Shown piece after piece: positions 32,775 to 41,369 of a stretch of 64,000 nt of DNA. The notes beneath the pieces are model-generated. The model saw only the letters and a list, made by a program, of their open reading frames with translations, had not been told where the DNA came from and did no database searches. The position numbers and the translations under genes are program-made. Every line of letters begins with the position of its first letter. Positions within the stretch are counted from its first letter, which is position 1. The DNA comes from Demequina gelatinilytica (GTDB lineage Bacteria > Actinomycetota > Actinomycetes > Actinomycetales > Demequinaceae), in assembly GCF_000971115.1 (NCBI RefSeq), contig NZ_BBLV01000018.1, positions 1 to 64,000 on the forward strand, written 5' to 3'.

Positions 32775-35054
32775 TCAGCCCTGGAAGAGCTTGACGGTCG
32801 CGGCGAGCACGGGCACCGGGGCGCCGTACGTGTCGGCGGCAGACGCCTTCACCTTGCTCGCGACGCCGTCCGTCACCAGGTGGTGCTGGCCGTTGGGCGC
32901 CACCAGCAGGCGACCGCCCTCCTGCGGGGCCTCGGGGATCGCACGGCACGTCGCCCACTCGAGGTCCGTGACGGGGAAGGCCGCGGCGATGTGCGCCGCC
33001 TCCTCATCGGTGAGCGCGTAGCGCTCCCCTCCCGCGACGAGCCACGTCGACTTGAGGCAGCTCACGGCCATGGTGGCGTAGCCGGGTGCCTGCTCATAGG
33101 CCTGGAGACGCCACCGGCTCGCGTTGCCGACGCTGAGCCCGGAGACCTCGTTCGCATGACGGCTGTAGATGCGCCAGCGCACGCCCGCGCCGTCGATGAA
33201 CCAGGTGGTGGTCCCCTTCGCGACGACCGAGCCGAAGTCGAACATCGCCGGGCCCTTGGTGAGGTGCTGGAGCACCACCGCGGGGACCTTCGGGTTGTCG
33301 ACGGCGATGCCGAGCGTGTTGGCGACCTGGGTCGTGGTGACGTTCCCGGGCATCGACCGCGCGCCCGAGGCGTCGATGCGGAAGGTCGCGCCGGTGGCAG
33401 CGTTGGTGGCGAAGGGCGGCATCGCGCCCGACTCGACCACGGGCATGGTCGCGGGGAGCAGCTCGCCCGGGATGTCGTTGATCGTGTCCGTCGGCGCCGC
33501 ATCGCCCACGGCGGTGAGGCCCCACGCGCGGAACATGTACACCGTGCCGGTGTCCGTGTCGCGCACGAAGCCGGAGAGCCACGTCGACGCGGGCTCGACC
33601 CAGTCGTTCGCGGCGATGGTCACCGGGGTCGAGACGTAGGTCGACAGGTGCGCCTCGTCCCACAGGCTCGTCCCGACCTTGCCGACGCTGTCGCCCAGGC
33701 GGTACAGCACGGGGCCCGAGACCGTGACGGCGTCGCCGTCGCCCAGCATCGCGATGGCGGGGCTGGAGTCCTGCAGCATGACCCAGCGCACGGCGCTGGG
33801 CTCGCCCTCGAGGACGATGCCTGCATCGGTGGCGGCCGCCGGGCTGGAGAGCGCGTGGCGTCCGTCGCGATCCACCAGGTAGTACGCCCCGGACGGCGTG
33901 GTCATGACGGGGCTGAGAGCGTCTCCGAGCGCGAGCTGCTCGAGGATGTCCGTCGCGAGGGCCGGGATCGCGTCGCAGTCCACGCCCAGGCCCACGACGA
34001 GCTTGCTCGCGCAGCCTCCCACCGCGTGGCGCTGGCCGTCGTAGAGAGCCCACACCTTGTTGGCGCTCGCGTCCTTGACGTACCGGCCCGCAGTGCCCTG
34101 GAGCGGGTAGGTGTCGAGGTACTGCTGGCTCACGGTCGCGACCTTGCCCAGGTCCGCGGTGAGCTCGCTCGCCTTGAGCCTCCCGTTCAGCGCCCATCGT
34201 CCAGCGGGCGTGAGCAGGGAGACCGTGGAGCTGCCCGACACCTTGACGAGCGACTGGCCGGCGGTGGTCGAGCCGAACCAGTCGTTGTAGAGCCGCCAGA
34301 AGTTGCGGTTGCCGTAGGCCGAGCACGAGTCGCCGGTCCCGTAGAGGTTGTCCAGCGCTGCCTGGTTCGGGGTGTACGGCGTGTAGACGTACAGCGCGTG
34401 AGTCGCCTGGTTCTCGACGTGCACCGACTTGGTGCCGCAGCTGATGGGGACGTCGTACTGGATGGCGGAGGTCGCACCGGCGGCGTAGCGGCTGTAGTGG
34501 GTCGAACCCGGGATCGTGTAGCCCTTGAGGAGCGAGGCGCCGTAGTACACCTGCTTGTAGAGACCCTGGTTCGGGGTGTTGCAGCCGCCGTCGTCGGGGC
34601 AACCCGCGCCCATGGCGTAGGCGAAGGCACGGGAGGACGGCGCGATCGCCGTCACGAGCGACTGCTCCTTCTGGAGGATCACCAGGATCGCCTTGGGAGA
34701 GATGCCGCAGGCCTTCGAGACGGTCGCGATGATCTGGCCCGCGCTGCGGTCGGTGCTCGCCGAGATCGCCTTGCAGCGCGTGGTCGCGGCCCGCGCCTCG
34801 ACATCCTCGCGGTAGTTCTCGAGGCACACCGCGCCCGCGGCGCAGCCGGGGTTCTTCGCTGCGATGAAGGAGTCGATCTCCGACGCCGTCATCGCGGTGC
34901 CATCGAAGAAGAGCGAGTCCGTGATGATCATGCCGGCGCGGAAGTCGTCGCCGTCGAGCGCCTGGGCAACAGGCGCCTGCGCGACCCCGACCACCGTGGT
35001 GACGGAGGCGAGCAGCAGCGCGAGCAGCAACCGCGTGGTGAGGCGTGCGGTCAT
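32775..35054 (-). CDS. secreted protein with lysozyme-like head and repeat-rich tail
   Basis: The protein has 759 residues. A Sec signal peptide (TRLLLALLLASVTTVVGVAQ, cleavage near ALD) is followed by a helical domain (33-240) with SPKAILVILQKEQSLVTA, resembling glucosaminidase or transglycosylase domains whose catalytic glutamate sits in such a helix, and four or more cysteines for disulfides. The remaining ~500 residues contain at least six repeats of a short beta pattern, aromatic-hydrophobic then D/G-x-G-x-R/H (for example YYLVDRDGRHALS and TWFIDGAGVRWRI), likely a beta-propeller or binding surface. Coupled by ATGA with the lipoprotein before it. A wall-bound hydrolase or adhesin for the surface glycan is plausible. 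Confidence 0.7.
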   Translation of the reverse strand: MTARLTTRLLLALLLASVTTVVGVAQAPVAQALDGDDFRAGMIITDSLFFDGTAMTASEIDSFIAAKNPGCAAGAVCLENYREDVEARAATTRCKAISASTDRSAGQIIATVSKACGISPKAILVILQKEQSLVTAIAPSSRAFAYAMGAGCPDDGGCNTPNQGLYKQVYYGASLLKGYTIPGSTHYSRYAAGATSAIQYDVPISCGTKSVHVENQATHALYVYTPYTPNQAALDNLYGTGDSCSAYGNRNFWRLYNDWFGSTTAGQSLVKVSGSSTVSLLTPAGRWALNGRLKASELTADLGKVATVSQQYLDTYPLQGTAGRYVKDASANKVWALYDGQRHAVGGCASKLVVGLGVDCDAIPALATDILEQLALGDALSPVMTTPSGAYYLVDRDGRHALSSPAAATDAGIVLEGEPSAVRWVMLQDSSPAIAMLGDGDAVTVSGPVLYRLGDSVGKVGTSLWDEAHLSTYVSTPVTIAANDWVEPASTWLSGFVRDTDTGTVYMFRAWGLTAVGDAAPTDTINDIPGELLPATMPVVESGAMPPFATNAATGATFRIDASGARSMPGNVTTTQVANTLGIAVDNPKVPAVVLQHLTKGPAMFDFGSVVAKGTTTWFIDGAGVRWRIYSRHANEVSGLSVGNASRWRLQAYEQAPGYATMAVSCLKSTWLVAGGERYALTDEEAAHIAAAFPVTDLEWATCRAIPEAPQEGGRLLVAPNGQHHLVTDGVASKVKASAADTYGAPVPVLAATVKLFQG

Positions 35055-35626
35055 GAGACCACCGCCGCACGCGCCTCGGCCTCGAATGCCTTGCGCTGCG
35101 CGTCCGTGAAGCCGTCGGGCGACGTGATGACGCCCTGCACCACACGGTCCTCGGACAGCGCGTAGTAGGTCAGCGTCGAGTCGCCGCCGAAGCCCTCGAC
35201 CGGGCGCATGTCCACGATGAGCAGCGGCGCACCGCTGTCGGTCGTGGTCGACTGGTGCTCGACGACGACGCCGTCGGCCTCGGTGAGCGAACCGAAGGTC
35301 ATCGCGAACACCTCCTCGGGGTCCGTGGTGCCGAACGAGTTGGCGACGGAGCCCTGGGTAGGCGTGACCGCATCGGAGCCGTCGTCCACGGTGGACGATG
35401 CGGTGGCCGTCGGCTCAGGAGCCGCGGTCGCCGAAGCCGTGGCCGAGGCCTCCGAGGACGGGCTCGCCGTGGTCGCCGTGGCGGACGGCGCGGGCTCGGC
35501 GGTCGTCGCGGTGGGCGTCGCGCTCACCTGCGCGTCGTCATCGGGCGAGGTGCACGCAGCGAGCGTGGCCACGAGCACGAGCGGCAGCACGGCCCAGGCA
35601 GCACGGAACGAGGGATGGTTCGGCAT
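35051..35626 (-). CDS. serine/threonine/alanine-rich lipoprotein
   Basis: The protein has 191 residues. The lipobox LAACTS near residue 24-27 marks it for lipid anchoring. A ~60-residue low-complexity linker of A, T, S, P follows (TATTAEPAPSATATTASPSS), likely spanning the wall, and then a ~100-residue folded domain (SFGTTDPEEVFAMTFGSL to the end) of unknown family. The ATG at 35626 was chosen because TACAGT lies 6 nt upstream and because it puts the signal peptide at the start. It is coupled to the secreted protein gene by ATGA, so the pair probably work together at the cell surface. Confidence 0.75.
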   Translation of the reverse strand: MPNHPSFRAAWAVLPLVLVATLAACTSPDDDAQVSATPTATTAEPAPSATATTASPSSEASATASATAAPEPTATASSTVDDGSDAVTPTQGSVANSFGTTDPEEVFAMTFGSLTEADGVVVEHQSTTTDSGAPLLIVDMRPVEGFGGDSTLTYYALSEDRVVQGVITSPDGFTDAQRKAFEAEARAAVVS

Positions 35627-35632
35627 TGGACA

Positions 35633-35638
35633 ACTGTA
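35633..35638 (-). promoter_or_regulatory. -10 box of the lipoprotein/secreted protein operon (leaderless)
   Basis: TACAGT on the minus strand, 6 nt before the ATG at 35626. Confidence 0.5.
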
Positions 35639-35720
35639 GGTGGCCCGTCGGGGTAGCCCAGCACCCCGGGGGCGGAGTGTCGGGAAGGTCACTCCACCGA
35701 GCGCGACTCGCGGAGACGAC

Positions 35721-35757
35721 GACGGCGCGACGGGAGCGAGGCTCCCGTCGCGCCGTC
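35721..35757. terminator. hairpin terminator after neuB
   Basis: A perfect 16-bp stem (35721-35736 with 35742-35757) and 5-nt loop, 26 nt after the neuB stop on the minus strand. The strongest hairpin in the window; it marks the end of the nonulosonate gene run. Confidence 0.8.
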
Positions 35758-35782
35758 CGTGCTCAGATGCGCGAGGCTGTGA

Positions 35783-36658
35783 TCAGCCGTCGACGCGGCG
35801 GAGCTTGCTCAGCGGGGCGAGCTCGCCGGGGAAGACCTTCTTGACGCCGTCGCCAAGAGCCTTCTCGATGATGCGGATGTCGCGGCACAGCGAGATGAAG
35901 CCCTTGGGCTCCAGCGACGCGGCGTGGTCCGAGCCCCACATGGTGCGGTCGAGCGTGATGTGACGCTCGACGGCGACGGCGCCCAGCGCGACCGCGGCGA
36001 TCGAGATCTGCAGGCCCGGCTCGTGACCCGAGTAGCCCACCGGCACGCCGTAGCGCTCCTTGAGCGTCGGGATCATGAGGAGGTTGGCCTCCTCCGGGGG
36101 CAGCGGGTAGGTCGACGTGGCGTGGAGGATGATGAGGTTCTCCTTGCCCAGCGTCTCCACCGCGGTGTCGATCTGCTCGATCGTCGACATACCCGTCGAC
36201 AGGATGACCGGCTTGCCGGTCTCCTTGATCTTGCGCAGCATGCCCAGGTCGGTGACCGAGGCCGAGGCGATCTTGTACGCGACCGCGTCCATCGACTCCA
36301 GGAAGTCCACGCTCGGCTCGTCCCACGGGGAGGCGAACCAGACGACGCCCTTCTCCTTGCAGTACGCGTCGATCTCCGCGTACTCGGCCTGCTCGAACTC
36401 CACCTTGTAGCGGTACTCGAGGTACGTCATCGTGCCCCAAGGCGTCTCGCGGGGCGTCGCCTTCATGTGCTCAGGCGTCGCGATGTCCGGCGTCCGCTTC
36501 TGGAACTTCACCGCCTGCGCGCCCGCCTCGACCGCGACGTCGATGAGCTTCTTCGCGTTCTCGACCGAACCGTTGTGGTTCAGGCCGATCTCGGCGATCA
36601 CGTACACCGGCTGGCCATCGCCCACCAGGTCCTCGCCGATCCGCACCGCATCCGTCAT
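35783..36658 (-). CDS. neuB: NeuB-family nonulosonic acid synthase, lacking SAF domain
   Basis: The protein has 291 residues. It condenses phosphoenolpyruvate with an N-acylated hexose (ManNAc or a diamino analogue) to a nine-carbon sialic-type acid. AEIGLNHNGSVENAKKLID (from residue 21), VKFQKR, VILSTGMSTIEQID and the GYSGHEPGL and DHAASLEP motifs of the TIM barrel are present. Usual NeuB/LegI/PseI proteins are ~340-350 residues and end in a SAF (antifreeze-like) domain that covers the active site; this one stops right after the barrel. Strong Shine-Dalgarno AAGAGGAG. A 170-bp gap with a TACAGT (36807-36802) separates it from the upstream run, so it may have its own promoter. Which sugar it makes is unclear. 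Confidence 0.85.
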   Translation of the reverse strand: MTDAVRIGEDLVGDGQPVYVIAEIGLNHNGSVENAKKLIDVAVEAGAQAVKFQKRTPDIATPEHMKATPRETPWGTMTYLEYRYKVEFEQAEYAEIDAYCKEKGVVWFASPWDEPSVDFLESMDAVAYKIASASVTDLGMLRKIKETGKPVILSTGMSTIEQIDTAVETLGKENLIILHATSTYPLPPEEANLLMIPTLKERYGVPVGYSGHEPGLQISIAAVALGAVAVERHITLDRTMWGSDHAASLEPKGFISLCRDIRIIEKALGDGVKKVFPGELAPLSKLRRVDG

Positions 36659-36828
36659 GACTGCTCCTCTTTGCTTGTCTGCTTCGAACGCCGCTCCGGT
36701 CCGGGCGCGGTTCGCCCCAGACGGAGGTGGGCGCACGCCTACCTGGCGGGCTCGAAGAATCACACCCCGGGAGGCGTGTCGGCCCGCATCTGACTGGCCC
36801 TACTGTAATACGGCGTGAGCACGCATGC

Positions 36829-38994
36829 TCACCCGCCCTGCGGGGCGGCCCGCCAGGCCCATCGGCGCATCGGTCCCACGGAGACGCCCGGCGTGAACTC
36901 GTCGTCCAGGCCCGCGGCCACCGCGTAGGCGCCGGCGCAGGCCGCGACGGCCGCCCCGAGCGCGAGGGGCGCGCCGGCATCGTCCGCCGCCTCGGCGCCG
37001 TGGTCCGCCTCCTCGGCCCACGCCCGGGCAGCGTCGACCTCGATCCCCAGAGCGGCGAGGCCGTCGAGCGCCTGGGCGCGCGCGGCACGGTAAGGCGCGA
37101 GCGCGTCGAGGGCGGCCGTCGGCGCACCCGTGGCGCATGGCTCCCAACGGCGCAGCGCGGCCGCGGAGCCGTCGAGCAGGACGTGGGCGATGCCGAACGC
37201 GTCCGCATCGGTGCCCTGGTGCTGGCGTCCGGCGATGCGCAGGACCTCGGACTCCGCGACCGTGAGGCGACGCGTCGACGGCGCGGCCTCGGCCAGGCGC
37301 ACGCCCACCGTCGCGACGGCGGGGTGCTCCTGCAGCGCCGCGGCGAGCGCGACCAGGTCGTCGGGGGCCGGAAGGCCGCCGTGCACACCGGCGGTCCCGA
37401 CGGCTGCCGCCGCGAGCCACTCGGGGAAGCCGTCCTCGAGACCGAGGACGAGCGCGCGCTCCCACGCACGCGAGACCTGGGCGGACAGCGTCGGCAGCTC
37501 GATCACCACGTCGATGGGGCCGGCGTGGCCGTCGAGCGCCGCGATGGACTCGGCGGCGCTCCAGGCCGTCCCCCATGCGGGACCGACGGCATCGGCGTGC
37601 GCCCCGCCGGTCCAGCACAACGGAGCGGGACCGGCCGGCGCCGAGCCGGCGTGCAGCTCGCGCCACCGCGTCGCGCGCGCTGCACGCCATGCGGAGTCGA
37701 TGTCGACGCCTTCCGCGCGGAGCCGGTGGTAGAGGTCGTGCGCCGCGAGCACCGTGAGCCGCGTCGACGCGGCGCGGGGCCCGACCGGGACCACCGTGTC
37801 CTGCTCCTGGCGCGGCGCGACCACGGGGGACGCGGCGGGTTCGGCATCACCGAAGAGGACCCCGCTGGCCGTCGCGCGCGACGCGATCCCCGCGACCGCG
37901 ATCGCGACCGTGTCGCGACGCACGGTCCGATGACCGGGAGCCGGCGTGGGCTCGTTCCCCAGGTCCGCGTAGCGATCGAGGTCGCCGATCTCGCGCACCC
38001 CCAGCGCGCGTGCGCGGGCGATGCCCTCGAGCGCGACCTCGCGGATGGCGTCCCGCCACTCGGAGGGGACGCGGATCGAGCCCTCGTCGCGCTCCGGGCG
38101 GCGGCCGCGCTGGAGGCTCGCGACCATGCCGTTGCGGATCATCGGGTAGTAGCCGTCGTGGTACTTGTGCGAGATGGCGTTGACCGAGCGCACCAGCTCC
38201 ACCTCCTCGGCGGACAGCCCGCGGTTCGCCGCGTAGCCGTCACCCGAAGGGTCGTGCAGGGTGCCGTCCTCGAGCCCGAGCAGCTCCTGGAAGCCGTCGA
38301 ACAGGAGGCTGGGCCGGCTCTTGTCGAGCGTCAGCACGGCCATGGGGTGATCGGGGAAGCCCGCCTGCCAACGCTCCACCAGGTCACCCAGATCGTGCCG
38401 GCGCCAGAAGTTGGGCGTGGTCCTGGAGGTGCGCTCCCCGAGGAAGACGTCCTCGAGCCAGTCGGGGAACGCGACGGTGCGCCGCTCCTTGACGTACTGC
38501 TGCCAGATCGACGGCACCATGTCGATGAGCGGCCGCACCGTGAGCACCACCTGCGCGGACGTGTCGAGGTCCTGCGCCATGCGTGCGATCGACTTGGGAC
38601 CCGAGCCCGCGAGGTGCTCGGCGCTGATGAGCACCTGCCCCGGTGCGTCGCCGATCTGCTGGCACAGGCGGCGCCACTTGCGCTCCTGCGGGCTGTCGGG
38701 GTCGCGCGGGGTCACGGGTTGCCAGATCGCCTGCGTGCCGCCGTCGTGGTTGCCCACCGTGCCCGCGTACGTCACGCCCTGGGCCTCGAGCTCGGCGCGC
38801 GAGGCCGCCGCGGCACGCTGGATCACGGTGGTCGCAGACTTGTGCATCCCGATGTGGACCAGCACCTTGGGGACGGAGTCGGGCCATGGCGCGGCCGCGG
38901 GCTCCGGCGCAGACGGCTCCTCGAGCACCTGCGCGGCGGGCGCGGCACCAGCCGCGTCCTGCTTGGCCTTGCTGCGACGGAACATGGGGGTCAT
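36829..38994 (-). CDS. tandem sulfotransferase: active N-terminal unit plus degenerate copy
   Basis: The protein has 721 residues. Unit 1: PAPS loop HIGMHKSATT (47-56), the VVLTVRPLIDMVPSIWQQYV strand-helix (149-168), FPDWL (176-180), NRGLSAEEVELVRSVN (257-272). Unit 2 repeats this: residues 402-430 align without gaps to 46-74 (9 of 29 identical) and 496-533 align without gaps to 149-186 (10 of 38 identical, including W and FPxWL), then RLTVAESEVLRIAG (576-589). Unit 2 lacks the loop lysine (HKSATT is RAASTR-like), so it likely cannot bind PAPS and may bind acceptor or hold unit 1. Coupled by ATGA to the preceding glycosyltransferase gene. Confidence 0.8.
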   Translation of the reverse strand: MTPMFRRSKAKQDAAGAAPAAQVLEEPSAPEPAAAPWPDSVPKVLVHIGMHKSATTVIQRAAAASRAELEAQGVTYAGTVGNHDGGTQAIWQPVTPRDPDSPQERKWRRLCQQIGDAPGQVLISAEHLAGSGPKSIARMAQDLDTSAQVVLTVRPLIDMVPSIWQQYVKERRTVAFPDWLEDVFLGERTSRTTPNFWRRHDLGDLVERWQAGFPDHPMAVLTLDKSRPSLLFDGFQELLGLEDGTLHDPSGDGYAANRGLSAEEVELVRSVNAISHKYHDGYYPMIRNGMVASLQRGRRPERDEGSIRVPSEWRDAIREVALEGIARARALGVREIGDLDRYADLGNEPTPAPGHRTVRRDTVAIAVAGIASRATASGVLFGDAEPAASPVVAPRQEQDTVVPVGPRAASTRLTVLAAHDLYHRLRAEGVDIDSAWRAARATRWRELHAGSAPAGPAPLCWTGGAHADAVGPAWGTAWSAAESIAALDGHAGPIDVVIELPTLSAQVSRAWERALVLGLEDGFPEWLAAAAVGTAGVHGGLPAPDDLVALAAALQEHPAVATVGVRLAEAAPSTRRLTVAESEVLRIAGRQHQGTDADAFGIAHVLLDGSAAALRRWEPCATGAPTAALDALAPYRAARAQALDGLAALGIEVDAARAWAEEADHGAEAADDAGAPLALGAAVAACAGAYAVAAGLDDEFTPGVSVGPMRRWAWRAAPQGG

Positions 38995-40205
38995 CCGTTC
39001 TCCGGGGTTCTGCGAAGCCTCGCGACCCCGGCCGAGGCGGAGCGCGCGAGCCCGATGAGGTGCGACAGGTGGCGAGCGGGGGTGGGGTCCCCGTCACCGA
39101 GCGCCACCCAGCGACGGCGGACGCGCGTCCTCAGCCCTGCGCGCGGGAGCTCGCGCGCCGCGCCGGCGCGCGGCTCCTGTGCGAGCGCATCCACCTGGTT
39201 CATCCAGTCATTGTCGTCGACCGGATGGAAGTAGGAGCGGGCGAGCCACGCGGCGTCGGGCTCGCGGAAGGCCCCCGCCCTCAGATCCTCGAGGGAGCCG
39301 AGCAGCCCCGAGCCCTCGAAGGCCGTGGTGAGGGTCGCCGGCCCCACGCCGAAGTCGGCGATGCACAGCGACGGCACACCCGCGGCCACCGCCTCGAGCG
39401 CGGCCGTCGAGCTCACCGTGACGAAGCCGACCGCACGCGCGAGGTGCTCGGTCATGGGTCCGGTCTCCACGGCGAGGTTCGTGGGCACGTCGCCCGCCTC
39501 CGCGAGGAGCTCCTCGTAGGGCTGGTCGTCGCGATGCGTCTGCGCCTCGCCGACGGCGCCACGCGTCTTCACCACCACGGAGAGGTCGGGGCGGGAACGG
39601 GCGAGGTCCACCAACGCCGCGAGCAGGCGACGCCTGTCCTCGCGCGCGGCCGGCACCAGGGCCTGCGGCGCGAACACCACGGCGTTCGCGCCCTCCGCCC
39701 GGACGATGTCGGGGATCGCGAGCGACGCGAGCCCGGTCGCGCGGAGCTCGGTGCGCGGCAGCAGCGCGTCGACCGCGTCGCGCTCCACGTGCGAGTGCAC
39801 CACCATGAGGTCCACGCTGCGCCGCAACGTGAGCCCCAGCTCCGTGGGCGGCAGCCAGACGCCCGGGATGCCCGCCACGATGACCCGCGCAGCGCACGTG
39901 CCCCGCAGCCGGTCCTCGAGGAGCAGCGCGATGAGGTCGCCGCGGCACGCCAGGACAAGGATCTCCGGCGGATCGGCGCGCAGACGCCGCTCGAGGTCGA
40001 CGATCGATACGGTCGCGGGCGTCTCGATGCGCCCGGCGACGGCGGCCTCCACCTGGGAGGCGCTCGGCGTCACCGCGGATGCGACGACCACGAGCTCGCA
40101 GTCCCAGCGGTCGCTCGCCTCGAGGAGGCGGCCCACACCCCACTTGAGGTACGAGTCGGAGTCCGCGACGAACAGCGCGGACGGACGATGCTGGGGCTGG
40201 GTCAC
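38991..40205 (-). CDS. putative glycosyltransferase (DUF6716-like)
   Basis: The protein has 404 residues. It begins PSALFVADSDSYLKWGVGRL and has two Rossmann-like halves (VIVAGIPGVWLPPTELGLTL, later VTVSSTAALEAVAAGVPSLC near residue 265), the plan of a GT-B glycosyltransferase; I believe it belongs to the actinobacterial DUF6716 group of putative glycosyltransferases. A GTG start at 40205 overlaps the TGA of the NeuA gene (GTGA). Position between NeuA and a sulfotransferase suggests it adds or uses the nonulosonic acid, but donor and acceptor are unknown. Confidence 0.72.
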   Translation of the reverse strand: MTQPQHRPSALFVADSDSYLKWGVGRLLEASDRWDCELVVVASAVTPSASQVEAAVAGRIETPATVSIVDLERRLRADPPEILVLACRGDLIALLLEDRLRGTCAARVIVAGIPGVWLPPTELGLTLRRSVDLMVVHSHVERDAVDALLPRTELRATGLASLAIPDIVRAEGANAVVFAPQALVPAAREDRRRLLAALVDLARSRPDLSVVVKTRGAVGEAQTHRDDQPYEELLAEAGDVPTNLAVETGPMTEHLARAVGFVTVSSTAALEAVAAGVPSLCIADFGVGPATLTTAFEGSGLLGSLEDLRAGAFREPDAAWLARSYFHPVDDNDWMNQVDALAQEPRAGAARELPRAGLRTRVRRRWVALGDGDPTPARHLSHLIGLARSASAGVARLRRTPENG

Positions 40206-41368
40206 GCGCCCGCGTTCCAGCGCGGAGCGCGCAGGATCGCCTCGGCGAGCTCGCGCAGCGCGCCGCTGCCACCCGGCGCGGTCAGCGTGAGGCGGGCGTG
40301 GGAGCGCACCTCGGGGCTCGCCTCCGGCACCACCACGGGCCAGCCGACCAGGTCGAGGCATTCGATGTCGTTGATGTCGTTGCCCACGTACGCGACGCGC
40401 GCCGGGTCGAGCCCCTTCTCCGCGCACCACCCCGTGAGCGCCGGGGCCTTCGCGTCGATGCCGTGCATGACCTCGACGCCGAGCTTGCGGGCGCGAGCGG
40501 CGACCACGGGGTTCTGCTCCTTCGACAGGATCAGCATGGGTACGCCGGCCTGGCGCAGACGGCCGATGCCCATGCCGTCGGAGCGGCTCACGCGCACCGA
40601 CTCGATGCCCTCCTGGTTCACCGTCACGTGATCGTCCGTGTGGACGCCGTCGAAGTCCATCACGAGCGCGTCGACATCGACGGCGTCGAGCCCTTCGGAG
40701 CCTGCCGCCGCGAGCGAGCGCGCGAAGGCGAGCTCCGCAGGGTTGTCGATCTCGACCGCGCTCGACTCGGGGACCTCCTCGATCCCGACACGGCCGAAGA
40801 ACCGGAAGCGCCGCTCGAGGAAGCCGGAGGTGCGCATCACGTAGAACGCGCCGGTCTCCTGGTAGTGCGGCTCCCGGTCCTGGCGGCGGGGGCGGAACGA
40901 GTGGTCGTGGTTGACGCCCTCGGCGCCCTGCTCGCCGCGGCGCCACAGGAAGGCGTACGTCTCGAAGGCGGAGAAGACCACGTCGTCCTGGTCCCCGAGC
41001 ACGCGTGCGGTCGCGCGCTCGAGCGCCCCGCTGTCGATGAACGGGCTGGTCGCCTGCAGGAAGGCGATGGCCTCGGGCCGCCCGGCGACGCGCTCGATCT
41101 CGGCGATCGCGTGCAGCAGCGCGTCCTCCGAGGAGGCCGTGTCCGAGGCGAGCTCCGCGGGGCGGTCGATCACCGTGGCGCCGTGCTCGCGCGCCACGGC
41201 GGCGATCTCCGCATCGTCCGTCGATACGTACGCGGCGGTGATGCTCGGCGCTGCGAGCGCGGCCCGGATCGCGCGGCCGATGAGGGGGACGCCGCCCACG
41301 CGCGCGACGTTCTTCCCGGGCACCCCCTTGGACCCTCCACGGGCGGGGATGATGGCGACTGCGCTCAT
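40202..41368 (-). CDS. neuA: CMP-nonulosonate synthetase fused to HAD phosphatase
   Basis: The protein has 388 residues. Residues 1-225 are a CMP-sialate synthetase: AIIPARGGSKGVPGKN (5-20), STDDAEIAAVA, LQATSPF and the HYQETGAFYVM segment. Residues 228-388 are a KdsC-like HAD domain with the intact DFDGV nucleophile pair, SKEQNPVV and VGNDINDIECL. It would remove phosphate from the sialate 9-phosphate or a precursor and then load CMP. The same fusion exists in some bacteria and, with a dead phosphatase, in animals. Starts 1 nt from the end of the preceding gene and ends by GTGA overlap with the next. Confidence 0.9.
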   Translation of the reverse strand: MSAVAIIPARGGSKGVPGKNVARVGGVPLIGRAIRAALAAPSITAAYVSTDDAEIAAVAREHGATVIDRPAELASDTASSEDALLHAIAEIERVAGRPEAIAFLQATSPFIDSGALERATARVLGDQDDVVFSAFETYAFLWRRGEQGAEGVNHDHSFRPRRQDREPHYQETGAFYVMRTSGFLERRFRFFGRVGIEEVPESSAVEIDNPAELAFARSLAAAGSEGLDAVDVDALVMDFDGVHTDDHVTVNQEGIESVRVSRSDGMGIGRLRQAGVPMLILSKEQNPVVAARARKLGVEVMHGIDAKAPALTGWCAEKGLDPARVAYVGNDINDIECLDLVGWPVVVPEASPEVRSHARLTLTAPGGSGALRELAEAILRAPRWNAGA

Positions 41369-41369
41369 G

